DNA from: JASHPR01 sp963808705
GTDB taxonomy: Bacteria; Actinomycetota; Actinomycetes; Streptosporangiales; Streptosporangiaceae
Length of the DNA: 64,000 bases
Direction: 5' to 3'
Assembly: GCA_963808705.1 (NCBI GenBank)
Contig: CAWEHB010000005.1
Span: forward strand, 248,001-312,000
The position numbers were made by a program, and so were the translations under genes. Each line of letters begins with the position of its first letter. The first letter of the stretch is position 1. Below, piece after piece: positions 16,684-25,762 of the stretch. The notes under the pieces are model-generated. The model worked only from the letters and a program-made list of their open reading frames with translations. It was not told where the DNA came from and made no database searches.

Positions 16684-17157
16684 ATGACCGGGAACGATAT
16701 CTCCTGGAGCGCGCCCGGGGAGACGTTCAACCTCCGGGTGGCAGCGGTCATCATCCACGGCCAGAAGGTCTTGCTTTGCACTGTTGACGGGCTCGCGTAC
16801 TGGTTCTTGCCCGGCGGCCGGGTCCGTTTCGGGGAGTCAGCTCAGCTTGCCCTCTCGCGCGAGCTAGCCGAAGAGCTCGGGCACCAGTTCCCGGCGGGGA
16901 GACTGGCGCTCGTGGTGGAGAACATCTACCGTGACAGCTCCCTCCAGCACGAAGTCGGCTTCTACTACCGCCTTGCCTGGCCGCCCGGACTCGCAGACAG
17001 CGATCTGGATGGCGGCACCGAGCCCAGCCACAGATTCCGGTGGGCCGGCATCAGCGAACTGAATTCCGTGCGCTTTGAGCCCGCTGGCCTGGTCCCTGTG
17101 CTTCAGGAGCTGGGTGATGACGTTCGCCATGTACTCCTTGACCGGCGCGCCGCGTAG
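16684..17157 (+). CDS. Nudix hydrolase
   Basis: 157 aa from the ATG at 16684 (AAAGGGG upstream). It carries the Nudix box GGRVRFGESAQLALSRELAE followed by ELG, matching GX5EX7REUXEEXGU exactly, and AYWFLPGG before it. Family members hydrolyse nucleoside diphosphates linked to another moiety, with Mg2+. C-terminal signature: RFRWAGISELNSVRFEPAGL. No neighbour suggests the substrate. It lies ~200 bp downstream of the IS3 end and appears intact. Confidence 0.9.
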   Translation: MTGNDISWSAPGETFNLRVAAVIIHGQKVLLCTVDGLAYWFLPGGRVRFGESAQLALSRELAEELGHQFPAGRLALVVENIYRDSSLQHEVGFYYRLAWPPGLADSDLDGGTEPSHRFRWAGISELNSVRFEPAGLVPVLQELGDDVRHVLLDRRAA

Positions 17158-17324
17158 GAAGGTAGCACCGGCCGCATCAAACCCGGTCACGGTCAGCGAC
17201 ATAGCGGGTGTTTGCCACGCCATGGTCGACAGCCGTGGCGGGCGTTCAGGACAATGCCATCTCGCGCTTGCCTGAACGGACTCACGTGCGCCAGCGGTGG
17301 CGCGGCGCCCGGGAAGGAGAAGTC

Positions 17325-18100
17325 ATGGCCACCTTCACCCGCCCTGACGACCTGCAGGGAGCGGAGTTCGCCGGCGCGGACCTGCGTGGCGCCCGGTTCC
17401 GCAGGGCTGACCTGTCCGGCGTCGTGATGCGCGCGGTCGACGTGCGGGGGGCGGACATCGACGCACCGTGGCTCTGCGACGGCGAGAGCTTCTTGCGCGT
17501 CAACGGCGTGGACGTGATCCCGCTGGCCGGGTCCGAGCTCAACCGCCGCTTTCCCGGCCGCGCCGGCCGGCGCGCCACAGATCCCGATGGCCTGCGCGCG
17601 GCCTGGGCCGCGCTCGAGCGGACGTGGGCGGCCACCCTCGAGCGGGTCGCGGCGATGCCGGCTGGCACGGCCGATGTTCCGGCAGGCGGCGAGTGGTCGT
17701 TCGCGCAGACGCTGCGGCACCTGGTCATGGCCACCGACACATGGCCGGGCCGGGCGATCCTGGACATGGGCAGCCGTTCCACCCCATCGGCCAGCCCAAC
17801 GCCGAGTACCAGGCCGACGCCGAGTACCAGGCCGACGGCAACGACATGCCGGTCTTCGCGACGGTCACACCGTCGGACGCCGGCGTGCTCGAGGTCCGGG
17901 CGGGCCGCGTCGCCATGGCGCGCGACTTCCTCGCCACCGTCACGTCCGACGACCTGGCCGCGGCCCGCAAGAACCCGTGGGCTCCCGAATACCCCGAGAC
18001 CATCTTGTCTTGCCTGCACGCGATCCTCGAGGAGGAGTGGGAGCACCACCGCTACGCCGTCCGCGACCTCGACGCGATTGATGCGACGCCCGCCGCATGA
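17325..18100 (+). pseudogene. Pentapeptide-repeat plus DinB protein, frameshifted
   Basis: ATG at 17325 has GAAGGAG upstream. Residues 1-45 are pentapeptide repeats (LQGAEFAGADLRGARFRRAD, LSGVVMRAVDVRGAD). A DinB-like four-helix domain follows (GEWSFAQTLRHLVMATDTWP). At about 17770 the frame breaks: DM-G continues as QPFHPIGQPNAEY in the next frame, as if ATGGGNCAG lost one base, and then runs to EEEWEHHRYAVRDLDAID and a stop at 18100. An 18-bp tandem duplication near 17808-17843 gives AEYQAD twice. DinB proteins are metal-dependent thiol transferases or of unknown function. A sequencing error is possible. Confidence 0.75.
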
Positions 18101-18117
18101 GCCCGTGATCTCAGCTG

Positions 18118-18440
18118 CACAGGTGACTATTGCTGCTGCGCAACAGCTCAGGCCAATTGTGCCTGCCCGACTTGCCGGTGCTGTAGGTGGGCGCGGACGG
18201 GCCGAGCCGGTGGCGCGGCATGGCGCCGGGCTGGCGCCAGGCGCGGCCAGCTGGGTATCACGGCGCGAAGCCTCGAGCCGCGGCGCAATCCGGCGCACCT
18301 CGGGGCGTGCCGCCGCCGCGCTAAGCGCGGACCGGGCGCGGCGGCGCACCGCGCCCGGCGAAGTCAGGTGCGCCGGTTGAGCGGACTGCCTGGCGGTCGG
18401 CAGCGGGCCGATGACGTTGGCTACGGGAAGTGAACGTTAT
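18118..18440 (+). repeat. Dispersed repeat family, copy A (longest)
   Basis: This copy links the others. Its left half matches 11632-11790 and its right half matches 43362-43625. Shared blocks: GGCGCAATCCGGCGCACCTC, AAGCGCGGACCGGGCGCG, CGAAGTCAGGTGCGCCGG, GACTGCCTGGCGGTCGGCAG and GGCTACGGGAAGTGA. It contains several hairpins (GGCGCCGGGCTGGCGCC, CCGCGCTAAGCGCGG). It sits between convergent genes and has no convincing ORF. Confidence 0.75.
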
Positions 18441-18648
18441 GACTGCGCGCCAGACGGTCGGCGGCGCCAGATCGATGCCGATTACGAGCTTCGCCGCGAC
18501 TGTGTCGGCAGTACGCGCGTGTGCGCACCGATTGTCTGGTTCTGCGCGGGGCCGCTGAGGGCCGGGCGACGTGCATCGCGGCGGGTGCGGGCACCGGTCA
18601 ATCTGTACGGTGGTGGCCGGAACGATGCAGAACGGGTGGCCGGCGGGT

Positions 18649-21006
18649 TCATTCGTTTCTGGCGACTTCGGGTCCGGTGATGCGTGCCAGCAGCGGGAAG
18701 GCGGCCGCGATGATGCCGAGGGACACCACGATCCCGGCCGCGGTCAGGAGGTAGTACGCGGCGCCGGGCGGCACCATCGGGTGCTGTTGCGCCTCGGAGG
18801 CGAACATCGCGGCGCCGGCGAATCCGGTGCCGATCGCGACGGCGGCGACGGCGAGCAGCGGCACGGCGCCTTCGAGTGCGACGACGTGGCGGAGCGTGGC
18901 GAGCCGGGCGCCGGTGAGCCGCAGCATGCTGAATGGCCGCTTGCGGTCGGCGAGCCCGGCCGCGATGCCCGCGGCGAGCGTGCAGCCGGCGATCGGCAGG
19001 CTGATCAGTATCACCACGTTGGCGAGCTGCTGGTAGTCGGTGTCCTTGGAATTGTCCTGCGCGACGAGGTCGCTGATGGTGGACGGCGTGCTGACGGCGG
19101 GGTATGCGTGTGCGTTCTCCAGTAGCGTCCTTGCCTGCTCGACCGCTGGCGTGGTGCCGTTGGTCGCTACGTTGATGGCGTCCACGCCGAGGGTGTCCAG
19201 CCGCGCGGCCGGGACGTTCGCGGCCGGCCAGGTGATCGTGGTGGCGTCGGTGCCGAACAGGGGGCCGTTGAACCCGTCTGAAGGGAACTTTGCCGCTGTC
19301 GCCCCGGCCGGGCAGCGGCCCAGGGCGGGAACGGTCGCGAGCTGCGCGCACGAGACCACGCCTGCCGGAGCCGGACCGCTGCTGCCGAGATTGGCGCCGA
19401 GGTTGTGAAATGCCGCACGGATGGTCAGCTTCGGGTCCGCGCGGACCACGAGCACCCCCTGGACGCCGGGGATCCCGCGCAGCCGCGCCACGAGCGGCGC
19501 GGCGGGCGCGGCCGGCCCCGGGGCTGCCGTGCTCTGACTCGCTCCGGGGCCATTGCTGCCGGCTACCTGGCTGGATGCCGATACCTGGTTGGTCAGCACG
19601 TTCGCCTCGGCGGCGCTGCTCCACCGGGTGAGGTTCTTGGCGTTCTGCGTGGCGATGGCGACCACGGCTACGGTGGTGATGAACAGCGCGAGGACCAGGC
19701 CGCTGACGGCGCGGAAGGCGGCCCTGGGGTCGTCGGCGAGGCGGCGGGCGGCGATCAGCGTGCCGGGGCGGCTGGTCCACCGGGCCATGGCCCGGGCCGC
19801 GGCCATGGTGAGCCACGGGCCGGCGATGAACAGGCCGACGATGATGAGCGCGAAGCTGGAGAAGAACGCCTGGATCTGCCCGGGGATGGAGGCCGGGTGG
19901 CCGTGGATGGTCCAGAAGCCGAGTTCGGCCAGGCCGGCCAGCAGCGGCACCACCCGCCAGGCGCGCGGCGGTTTCGGCGTGGCCCGGCGGGCGACGCCGA
20001 GCGGGGAGATGTTTACCCGGCGCAGCGCCAGCCGGGCCGCCACGGCGGCGAAGACGGGCACGCCGATCGCGACCGCGAGGATGTCCGGCAGGCTGAGCGT
20101 CAGTTCGCCGGGGAAGAACGGCTGGCCGATGAACGGGATGCCCGCGACCGGGATACGCAGCAGGAAGAAGATCCCGAACCCGGCCGCCACCCCCAGCAGC
20201 GCCGCCGCCGTCGATTCGGTGGCGGCGAGCAGGGAGACCTGCCTGCGGGTCGCCCCGGCCAGGCGCATCGCCGCGAACCGTTCCTCACGGCGGGCGGCCG
20301 ACAGCCGGGTCGCGGTGGCGATGAAGATCAGCACCGGGGCCAGGATGGCCAGCGCCACGACGGACAGGATGAGGTCGGTGGAACTCGCCCCGCCTCCCGG
20401 GTCGGCCGGGGTGTAGGTCAGGCCCTTGGGGTTGACCTCCGTCCGGGGGAGCGGCCAGCCCATCTCCGTTGTGGAGATCGACGTCACCTGCACGCTATCC
20501 GGAGTGTGCGCCAGCTGCGCCGGGGTGCGTCCGATGATGATGACCAGCGAGCCCGGTGACGGCAGCGCGGCGTCGCCGATCACCCCGGCCAGGCGGCCGG
20601 GGTAGCGGTCGGCGAGCTGGTCGGCCGGGGTGGACCGCAGCAGCGCGGCGAGCGCAGGAGAGGCGTAATACTGGCCCGGTCCCGGGTCCCGGGGGATGCC
20701 GGGCGGCACGGGCGACGAGGTGCCGGTGGCGGCCACGTCGAACCGGTTGATCTGCTGGCCGTCGAAGATGTCACCGCCGGGGTGCCACCACAGCGGGGCG
20801 ATGCCCGCCGCCGGGCCGGGGGGCACCCACGCGGTGCCGGTCCAGAACCAGGCGTGGCGGGCGTTCCAGGTGGTGGCCGCGTTGGTCGCGGCCACGGCGG
20901 TCAGCAGCAGCCCGACGCCGAGGCCGACCGCCACGGCCAGGACGACCAGCCGGGTGATCGCCTCGCGGCCGCCGCTGACCACCAGCCGCAGCCCGAGCCC
21001 GATCAC
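18649..21006 (-). CDS. ABC exporter permease, FtsX/MacB-like
   Basis: 785 aa from the GTG at 21006, which overlaps the ATPase stop by four bases (GTGA). Topology: an N-terminal membrane segment (VVLAVAVGLGVGLLLTAVAA), a large extracytoplasmic region (~45-215), a set of FtsX-type membrane segments (~215-480), another extracytoplasmic domain (~490-640), and a last set ending near residue 780. Two FtsX modules make it a long permease. Such permeases work with a LolD/MacB-type ATPase to export peptides, lipids or drugs, or to sense cell-wall stress. The gene looks uninterrupted. The PadR gene upstream in the operon implies inducer-controlled export. Confidence 0.88.
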   Translation of the reverse strand: MIGLGLRLVVSGGREAITRLVVLAVAVGLGVGLLLTAVAATNAATTWNARHAWFWTGTAWVPPGPAAGIAPLWWHPGGDIFDGQQINRFDVAATGTSSPVPPGIPRDPGPGQYYASPALAALLRSTPADQLADRYPGRLAGVIGDAALPSPGSLVIIIGRTPAQLAHTPDSVQVTSISTTEMGWPLPRTEVNPKGLTYTPADPGGGASSTDLILSVVALAILAPVLIFIATATRLSAARREERFAAMRLAGATRRQVSLLAATESTAAALLGVAAGFGIFFLLRIPVAGIPFIGQPFFPGELTLSLPDILAVAIGVPVFAAVAARLALRRVNISPLGVARRATPKPPRAWRVVPLLAGLAELGFWTIHGHPASIPGQIQAFFSSFALIIVGLFIAGPWLTMAAARAMARWTSRPGTLIAARRLADDPRAAFRAVSGLVLALFITTVAVVAIATQNAKNLTRWSSAAEANVLTNQVSASSQVAGSNGPGASQSTAAPGPAAPAAPLVARLRGIPGVQGVLVVRADPKLTIRAAFHNLGANLGSSGPAPAGVVSCAQLATVPALGRCPAGATAAKFPSDGFNGPLFGTDATTITWPAANVPAARLDTLGVDAINVATNGTTPAVEQARTLLENAHAYPAVSTPSTISDLVAQDNSKDTDYQQLANVVILISLPIAGCTLAAGIAAGLADRKRPFSMLRLTGARLATLRHVVALEGAVPLLAVAAVAIGTGFAGAAMFASEAQQHPMVPPGAAYYLLTAAGIVVSLGIIAAAFPLLARITGPEVARNE

Positions 21007-21719
21007 GGCTGGGCCCCGGTGAGCGTGCTGACCCTGCCGTCCCGGACGATTACCTCGCGGTCGGCGTAGGCGGCGACCCGGGCGTCGTGGGTGACCAGGA
21101 CGACGGTGGTGCCGTGCTCGCGGGCGCCGGCGGTGAGCAGCTCCATCACCAGCTCCCCCGACACCGAGTCCAGCGACCCGGTCGGCTCGTCGGCGAACAG
21201 CACCTCCGGCCCGGCGACCAGGCCGCGGGCCAGCGCGACCCGCTGCGCCTGCCCGCCGGACAGCTCCCCGGACCTGCGGCGCTCCAGCCCGTCCAGGCCG
21301 AGCGCGGCGAACCAGTTCCTGGCCGCGGTCACCGCCGGGCGGCGGCGGGTGCCGGACAGCAGCAGGGGCAGGGCGACGTTCTCTTCGGCGGTCAGCTCGG
21401 GAACCAGCTGACCGGACTGGAACACGAACCCGAACCGGTCCCGGCGCAGCGCGCTGCGCCGCTCGTCGCTCAGGGTGTCCAGCCGCTGCCCGCCGAACCA
21501 GACCTCGCCTTCTTCGGGGACCAGGATGCCGGCCAGGCAGTGCAGCAACGTGGACTTGCCCGATCCGCTCGGCCCCATGACCGCGACGATCTCGCCCCGC
21601 CGCACTCCCAGCGATGCGCCGCGCAGGGCCGGCGTTTCGCCGAACGACTGCACCAGGTCCCGCGCCTCGACGATGTTCCCGGTCTTGGGTTCCGCAGCGG
21701 CGGGGAGGTTCGCGGTCAC
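21003..21719 (-). CDS. ABC exporter ATPase, MacB/LolD-like
   Basis: 238 aa from the GTG at 21719, overlapping the PadR stop. Walker A GPSGSGKST (~55), Q-loop FVFQSGQLVPELTAEENV, signature LSGGQAQRVALARGLV, Walker B VLFADEPTGSLD and H-loop LVTHDARVA are all intact. It hydrolyses ATP to drive the FtsX-type permease encoded next. Middle gene of a three-gene operon (padR, ATPase, permease) with four-base overlaps at both junctions. Confidence 0.95.
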   Translation of the reverse strand: MTANLPAAAEPKTGNIVEARDLVQSFGETPALRGASLGVRRGEIVAVMGPSGSGKSTLLHCLAGILVPEEGEVWFGGQRLDTLSDERRSALRRDRFGFVFQSGQLVPELTAEENVALPLLLSGTRRRPAVTAARNWFAALGLDGLERRRSGELSGGQAQRVALARGLVAGPEVLFADEPTGSLDSVSGELVMELLTAGAREHGTTVVLVTHDARVAAYADREVIVRDGRVSTLTGAQP

Positions 21720-22240
21720 CGGCGCACCGCTCGTGCGAGCAGGTCGAGCCGGGCCGCGGTGTGGTCGATCCATCGCAGGTCAGCCTCCAGTCGGTAGAGC
21801 GCGTGGTCGGCAAGCAGCACGCCGAGCTGGTCGGCGTCCCGTTTGAGGTCGGTGAGCTCGCGCATCCGCTGCAGGTGCGCCGCCCGCTGGATGTCCAGGT
21901 AGCTGTCGGCCGGCCGGCCGAGCATCAGGGCGAGCACCACCTTGGCGAACAGTTCGCTCTGCAGGTCCGGCTCCGGCGGGGCCGGCTCGGCCAGCCACCG
22001 CTCCACGTCGGCGGCGCCCGCCTCGGTGATGAGGTACCGGCGCCGTTCCGGCCCGGCCCCCTGCTCGACGGGCCCGGGGATCGCCTTCCCGTCCCTGGCC
22101 AGCCGGGACAAGGTCGCGTACACCTGGCTGTAGCGCAGCGGCCTGCCTCGGCCGAAGTAGGCGTCGTAGTCCCGTTTCAGGTCGTATCCGTGACTCGGCC
22201 CCCGCTCAAGCAGGCCAAGCAGTGTCAGCGGAACACTCAT
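21716..22240 (-). CDS. PadR-family transcriptional regulator
   Basis: 174 aa from the ATG at 22240. The winged helix is at the N-terminus (LTLLGLLERGPSHGYDLKRD, then RYSQVYATLSRLARDG, and the wing GPERRRYLITEAGAADVERW). The C-terminal part is the coiled-coil dimerisation arm of the longer PadR subfamily (Vir_act_alpha_C type). It is the first gene of the exporter operon and very probably represses it: a perfect 14-bp inverted repeat lies at 22243-22273 immediately upstream. Ligands of such regulators are often the exported drugs or phenolics; here unknown. Confidence 0.92.
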   Translation of the reverse strand: MSVPLTLLGLLERGPSHGYDLKRDYDAYFGRGRPLRYSQVYATLSRLARDGKAIPGPVEQGAGPERRRYLITEAGAADVERWLAEPAPPEPDLQSELFAKVVLALMLGRPADSYLDIQRAAHLQRMRELTDLKRDADQLGVLLADHALYRLEADLRWIDHTAARLDLLARAVRR

Positions 22241-22242
22241 AA

Positions 22243-22273
22243 CCGGGAGAATACTCCAAGAGTATTCTCCCGG
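22243..22273. promoter_or_regulatory. Perfect palindromic operator of the PadR exporter operon
   Basis: Left arm CCGGGAGAATACTC (22243-22256), spacer CAA, right arm GAGTATTCTCCCGG (22260-22273): 14 bp per arm, no mismatch. It ends 2 bp before the PadR start codon, so bound PadR would block transcription or initiation. ATAC...GTAT cores are typical of PadR sites. Confidence 0.85.
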
Positions 22274-22526
22274 ACAATAGTTTCCCTGGCCGAACCCGCG
22301 CAGGGCCACGCGGAACTGGCATCATCAAGGCATTCCGGACGTAGGTTCTATCTGCCGGCGTCCCGTGTTGGCGATGACCCGAGGAAACGCGATGAGCGGA
22401 ACGCGTCACGCCGCCCTTGACTCGCGCGCGGTCCGACGATGCCTGCGCACCTGCCAGACTCTTGTCGCACGACCCTGCCTCCGACATGTCTCACGACATG
22501 ATGGCTGACACACGACCTCTTCCGTG
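22274..22526. other. Intergenic region, no gene seen
   Basis: About 250 bp between the PadR operator and the 3' end of the zeta-toxin-like gene. It should hold the PadR promoter, but no clear -35/-10 pair stands out. Confidence 0.4.
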
Positions 22527-23267
22527 TCAATGGCCGGCCGCGTTCAGGGCGTTGCTGTAACGCGGGGTCGCTTCGCCGCGGCGGAATACGCCGGTCTCGT
22601 CGGCAAGCCGTCCGCTGTCGATGGCGTCGGCAAGGTCCAGTACCCCGGTATAGGCTCGGTCGGCGTTGGCCTGCACGGTCAGCCGTCCGTGCCCGCGATC
22701 GACGACCTGCTCGTGGTAGCGGCTGATAATGCCCTGGTTACTCATCGCCGCCGGTACTGCGAGGGCCATGACCTCGATCCGGAATCCGGCATCCCGGTAC
22801 GCGCGCAGGTGCGCGGCGGCTCCCCGGCTGTCTTGCGCGGTCTCCGGCTTGAGGACGTTGATCTTGTGCCCGCGGACGTATTCGTGTGCTTGTGCTAGCC
22901 AGGCCCAGCTGTCCGGCCCGATGTAAGCGGCCATGAGCGCGTCGTCCCGGCGCATCAACTGGTCATACTGCGGGTGGTAGGGCTTGTAGAGGTCGCTGTC
23001 CAACTCGGCGAACCCGCCACGCTTGTTCAGCACGTCGGCGACCATGCTGGCCACGCGGCTCTTCCCCGCGCCCTGCTGGCCGACCAGGAACACCACGGTG
23101 GGCCGTTCCTGCAGCCCGGGGCCGGCGAGCAGGTGGGGAACGATCTTTTCCCGGAAGATCCGGCGGCCCTCGTGCGGTGGCAGCAGATAGCTCAGGGCAG
23201 CTGGATCACTGATGGGCTTTCGGCCGGCAGAAATCCGCGCGACGGCATCGCCGGGATCACTCGCCAC
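22527..23267 (-). CDS. Zeta-toxin-like kinase
   Basis: About 246 aa from the GTG at 23267, which overlaps the stop of the upstream small gene; a longer start at 23354 would overlap that gene heavily. TVVFLVGQQGAGKSRVASMV is a P-loop (Walker A), and FAELDSDLYKPYHPQY follows at the position where zeta toxins bind substrate. IEVMALAVPAAMSNQGIISR and the C-terminal region also fit. Zeta toxins phosphorylate UDP-N-acetylglucosamine and block cell-wall synthesis. The four-base-style overlap with the upstream ORF supports an antitoxin-toxin pair. Alternatively, it could be a chromosomal zeta-like kinase without toxicity. Confidence 0.8.
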   Translation of the reverse strand: MASDPGDAVARISAGRKPISDPAALSYLLPPHEGRRIFREKIVPHLLAGPGLQERPTVVFLVGQQGAGKSRVASMVADVLNKRGGFAELDSDLYKPYHPQYDQLMRRDDALMAAYIGPDSWAWLAQAHEYVRGHKINVLKPETAQDSRGAAAHLRAYRDAGFRIEVMALAVPAAMSNQGIISRYHEQVVDRGHGRLTVQANADRAYTGVLDLADAIDSGRLADETGVFRRGEATPRYSNALNAAGH

Positions 23268-23571
23268 GGCGGCTGCGCACCTCTTGCGCGAGCTGTGAGA
23301 AACGCCGCCGGGTCTCGGCAACCGCCGCGCGGTCCGCCGGGTCCAGCTGCTCACGCCAGCGAGCGCACTCTACGCGCCCAGCATCGGCCGCCGCGGTGAC
23401 CCCCGCATCGGGTTCCTGCTTGGCCTCCTCGGCCGCGATCAGCGCGGTATAGGCACCAACGGCCCCGTTGATAGCTTTGATGGCGGCCTTGTACGCCACC
23501 GAGTCCTCACTCGACCAAGTGAATGACTGAAGCTGGCTCAGAACTGACGGCTCGCGGCCCGGATCATTCAC
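23257..23571 (-). CDS. Probable epsilon-like antitoxin
   Basis: 104 aa, predicted helical (SEDSVAYKAAIKAINGAVGA, LIAAEEAKQEPDAG, RRRFSQLAQEVRSRRG). It lies directly upstream of the zeta-like kinase and overlaps its start by ~11 bp. There is no strong sequence motif; the assignment as antitoxin rests on size, helical character and position. Start ATG 23571, preceding purine tract weak. Confidence 0.55.
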   Translation of the reverse strand: MNDPGREPSVLSQLQSFTWSSEDSVAYKAAIKAINGAVGAYTALIAAEEAKQEPDAGVTAAADAGRVECARWREQLDPADRAAVAETRRRFSQLAQEVRSRRGE

Positions 23572-23751
23572 GGCTGTCCTTCTTTACCCAGCACGGTTGT
23601 CGCAGAATCGGTTACCAGCGCCAGATGGTGTAGGGTTTCAGGTGGGTTCATATCTTTTAAGCTGATTATCGCATAGTGAAGCGATACCGGTGAACTGTGA
23701 TCAGGCGTTCTTGCTGCTCCGGATCTGCACGAGTCGCAGCCCGCGGATCAC

Positions 23752-24050
23752 CTGGCCCGGCTGGTGTTCAGCTCGGTAGAGATCACCCTGTTCCGGCAGG
23801 CCTGCCAGCGGCTGGGCGTGCGACAGTCCATGAGCAGGCCCGGCTCGGCGCCCGGCGACGCCATCATTGAGTCCTGGCACTCCACGGTCGAGTTCGGCCG
23901 CGGCGGGCAGAGCACTTCGCCACCAGGGCGCAGGCGCGGGCCAGGGTCCCGGCCCGGATCGAGGACTACAACCACAACCACAACAGGTGGCACTCGGCGC
24001 CGACCTTTGGAACCCGACAGGCCTTCGAACCAAGATCAAGTAAGTTCGGG
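23752..24050 (+). mobile_element. IS3-type transposase C-terminal remnant, frameshifted
   Basis: Reads FSSVEITLFRQACQRLGV, RQSMSRPGSAPGDAIIES and WHSTVEFGRG, then shifts frame to EHFATRAQARARV, RIEDYNHNHNRWHSAP. These are the last conserved blocks of an IS3/rve transposase including the catalytic Glu (IIESWHS). Several frame breaks; dead. Confidence 0.75.
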
Positions 24051-24190
24051 CTAATCAGTTTTCTTAAGGTCGCGCCACTGGTTGATCTTCGGCCTTCTAA
24101 CTATTTTCCAGACAGTCTGCATTATGAATTACGTGCCACTTGCCGACCATGAGACTGGTCTTCCCTGCAGCCAGCGGCCGGAACTGCGGA

Positions 24191-24523
24191 TTAGACGCCC
24201 TGGGAGGCAGAAGCCCCTGACGCTTCAGTAGCTCTCACTGTCCCACCGGCGCACGACAACAAGGCAGCATCTATCTTGCGGGCAAATGGGTCGCCTGCTG
24301 TCAGCGAAGGCTCATCGCGCCAGGCCTGGTACCCGGCGGCGCCTACGGCGTTCTCAACGACGCTAATGAGGTCGAGAGTGACCTTCCGCGCCAGCCAGCG
24401 ACTTGCGACGATCCGTGCCCGCAGCGCCAGGCCCTGCGCCGTGCTGCGCCGCTTGACCCAGTTCTCTGATGTCCGCCGCTCATCCCCTGTCAGCACCAGC
24501 GGCTCCAGCCTGGTATCTGCCAT
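24191..24523 (-). mobile_element. IS630-type transposase N-terminal remnant
   Basis: From the ATG at 24523: MADTRLEPLVLTGDERRTSE, then NWVKRRSTAQGLALRARIV, the start of an IS630-type transposase different from the complete one at 37966. After about residue 45 the sequence (ASRWLARKVTLDLISVVENA ...) no longer resembles a transposase and seems to come from another gene. A chimeric fossil. Confidence 0.6.
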
Positions 24524-24801
24524 CCTCCCAGCACAGCTCACCCGCCAGCCAGGCGATAGGCCCGGCCCGGAACTGAGATACAAGACGACTCATGTGGTGA
24601 CAACAGAACTCAAGACCGGCTCACTAGGTATTGCTGACCGCCGAGCACGGTGCGCGATCTGCGGTGCGCATATTGTCCGTTTCCGTACGGCACATCGACA
24701 CCCGAGTCTGGCTGGCTTGCAGGGTCAAGCGCGCCTTCGCTGTGGTCGCCGCTGCTATGAGTGGCCGGCGACCGACGTCGCTGACATGGGTACGGGATCG
24801 G

Positions 24802-25629
24802 TCACTTGGGGGCGAGTTCCCCGAAGAAGTAGGAAGCTGTGACGCCACCGTCCATGAGGAAGTCACTTCCCGTGATGAAGGCTCCACCGGGACCCATGAG
24901 GAGCGCGCCGACGGTACCGACCTCGTCCGGCGTCCCAGCGCGCCTGGCCGGAGATAGTTCGATCATCCGCCGGTATCCCTCGCCACGGGGACCAGTCAGC
25001 TCATCCCTGGCGAGCGGGGTGATGATGATGCCCGGGCTAATGGTGTTCACCCGGGCGCCGCGCCTGCCCCAGCGGACCGCCTCGGCCATGACGCGAAGTG
25101 AGTTCCCGCGCTTGGCGAGTTGATAGGCATGGAGGGTATCGGTGACCTGGTCTGGCTGAAGCATTGACAATGACAGTAGTTCGTCGGCTGGAGTCGTGGC
25201 GAGGGCGGCGTCCTGCTCGGCGGTCAGGGCACCAAGGCGATGACCGGACTGCGATGCGATGACGACACCGGAGCCGCCGGACGCGATGATGTTCCCGAAC
25301 TCTTCGAGTACCAGCGCAGTTCCGTATAGGTCGACGGCCAGGATGACCTCGGGCTTTGCCTGACTGGGTGAGACCCCCGCCGCGTGGATGACACCGGTAA
25401 TGTCACCGAGCGCCGCGGCGGTTTCGGCGAGGGCATGCACCGACTCGCGTGAGGACACGTCGACGGTTGCGGTGCTCACGTCAAAGCCAGCGTTGGCCAG
25501 TACTTCGGCCGCCGCGTCGGCGCTGGCCTTATGGAGGTCGGCAAGTAGCACATGCTTGCCTGCGCTGACCCGGCGGGCAATCGCCTGGCCGATCTGTCCC
25601 GCGCCAATGACAACAGTGACGTCGCTCAT
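24802..25629 (-). CDS. SDR-family oxidoreductase
   Basis: 275 aa, ATG at 25629. It starts MSDVTVVIGAGQIGQAIARR with a Rossmann glycine motif (GAGQIGQA instead of TGxxxGxG, as in some atypical SDRs). ASQSGHRLG supplies the Ser region and YQLAKRG the YxxxK catalytic pair. RRGARVNTISPGIIITPLAR and GAFITGSDFLMDGGV are standard C-terminal motifs. An NAD(P)-dependent alcohol/ketone oxidoreductase, substrate unknown. It lies at the edge of the oxidoreductase cluster at 25.7-28.0 kb on the same strand; a DUF2255 fragment separates it from the next gene. Confidence 0.9.
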   Translation of the reverse strand: MSDVTVVIGAGQIGQAIARRVSAGKHVLLADLHKASADAAAEVLANAGFDVSTATVDVSSRESVHALAETAAALGDITGVIHAAGVSPSQAKPEVILAVDLYGTALVLEEFGNIIASGGSGVVIASQSGHRLGALTAEQDAALATTPADELLSLSMLQPDQVTDTLHAYQLAKRGNSLRVMAEAVRWGRRGARVNTISPGIIITPLARDELTGPRGEGYRRMIELSPARRAGTPDEVGTVGALLMGPGGAFITGSDFLMDGGVTASYFFGELAPK

Positions 25630-25679
25630 GATTCCCTCATTTCTTGCTGACCGGGTTTGGTGAAGCGGACGGCGACGGC

Positions 25680-25750
25680 GTGCGCATCCGGTCCGGTAAC
25701 GTGACCGACGATGCCTGGCCGTAGCGGTCGTACTTGGCGTGGTAGGCCCG
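25680..25750 (-). pseudogene. DUF2255 C-terminal fragment (duplicate of 27323 gene)
   Basis: The stretch CGTAGCGGTCGTACTTGGCG followed by TGGTAGGC is identical to 27395-27431 within the intact DUF2255 gene, and the flanks are similar. It encodes the YHAKYDRYG segment. A partial paralogue or a leftover of a rearrangement of the cluster. Confidence 0.7.
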
Positions 25751-25762
25751 CCAGAGCGCTCG

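Noticed and set aside
17804..17845. 18-bp tandem repeat as a possible CRISPR-like array
   Set aside because: Only two adjacent units with no spacers, within the coding frame of the DinB-like gene.
18649..21813. One 1054-aa protein joining ATPase-region text with the permease
   Set aside because: The upstream part is an out-of-frame reading of the ATPase gene; GTG 21006 with the four-base overlap is the better permease start.
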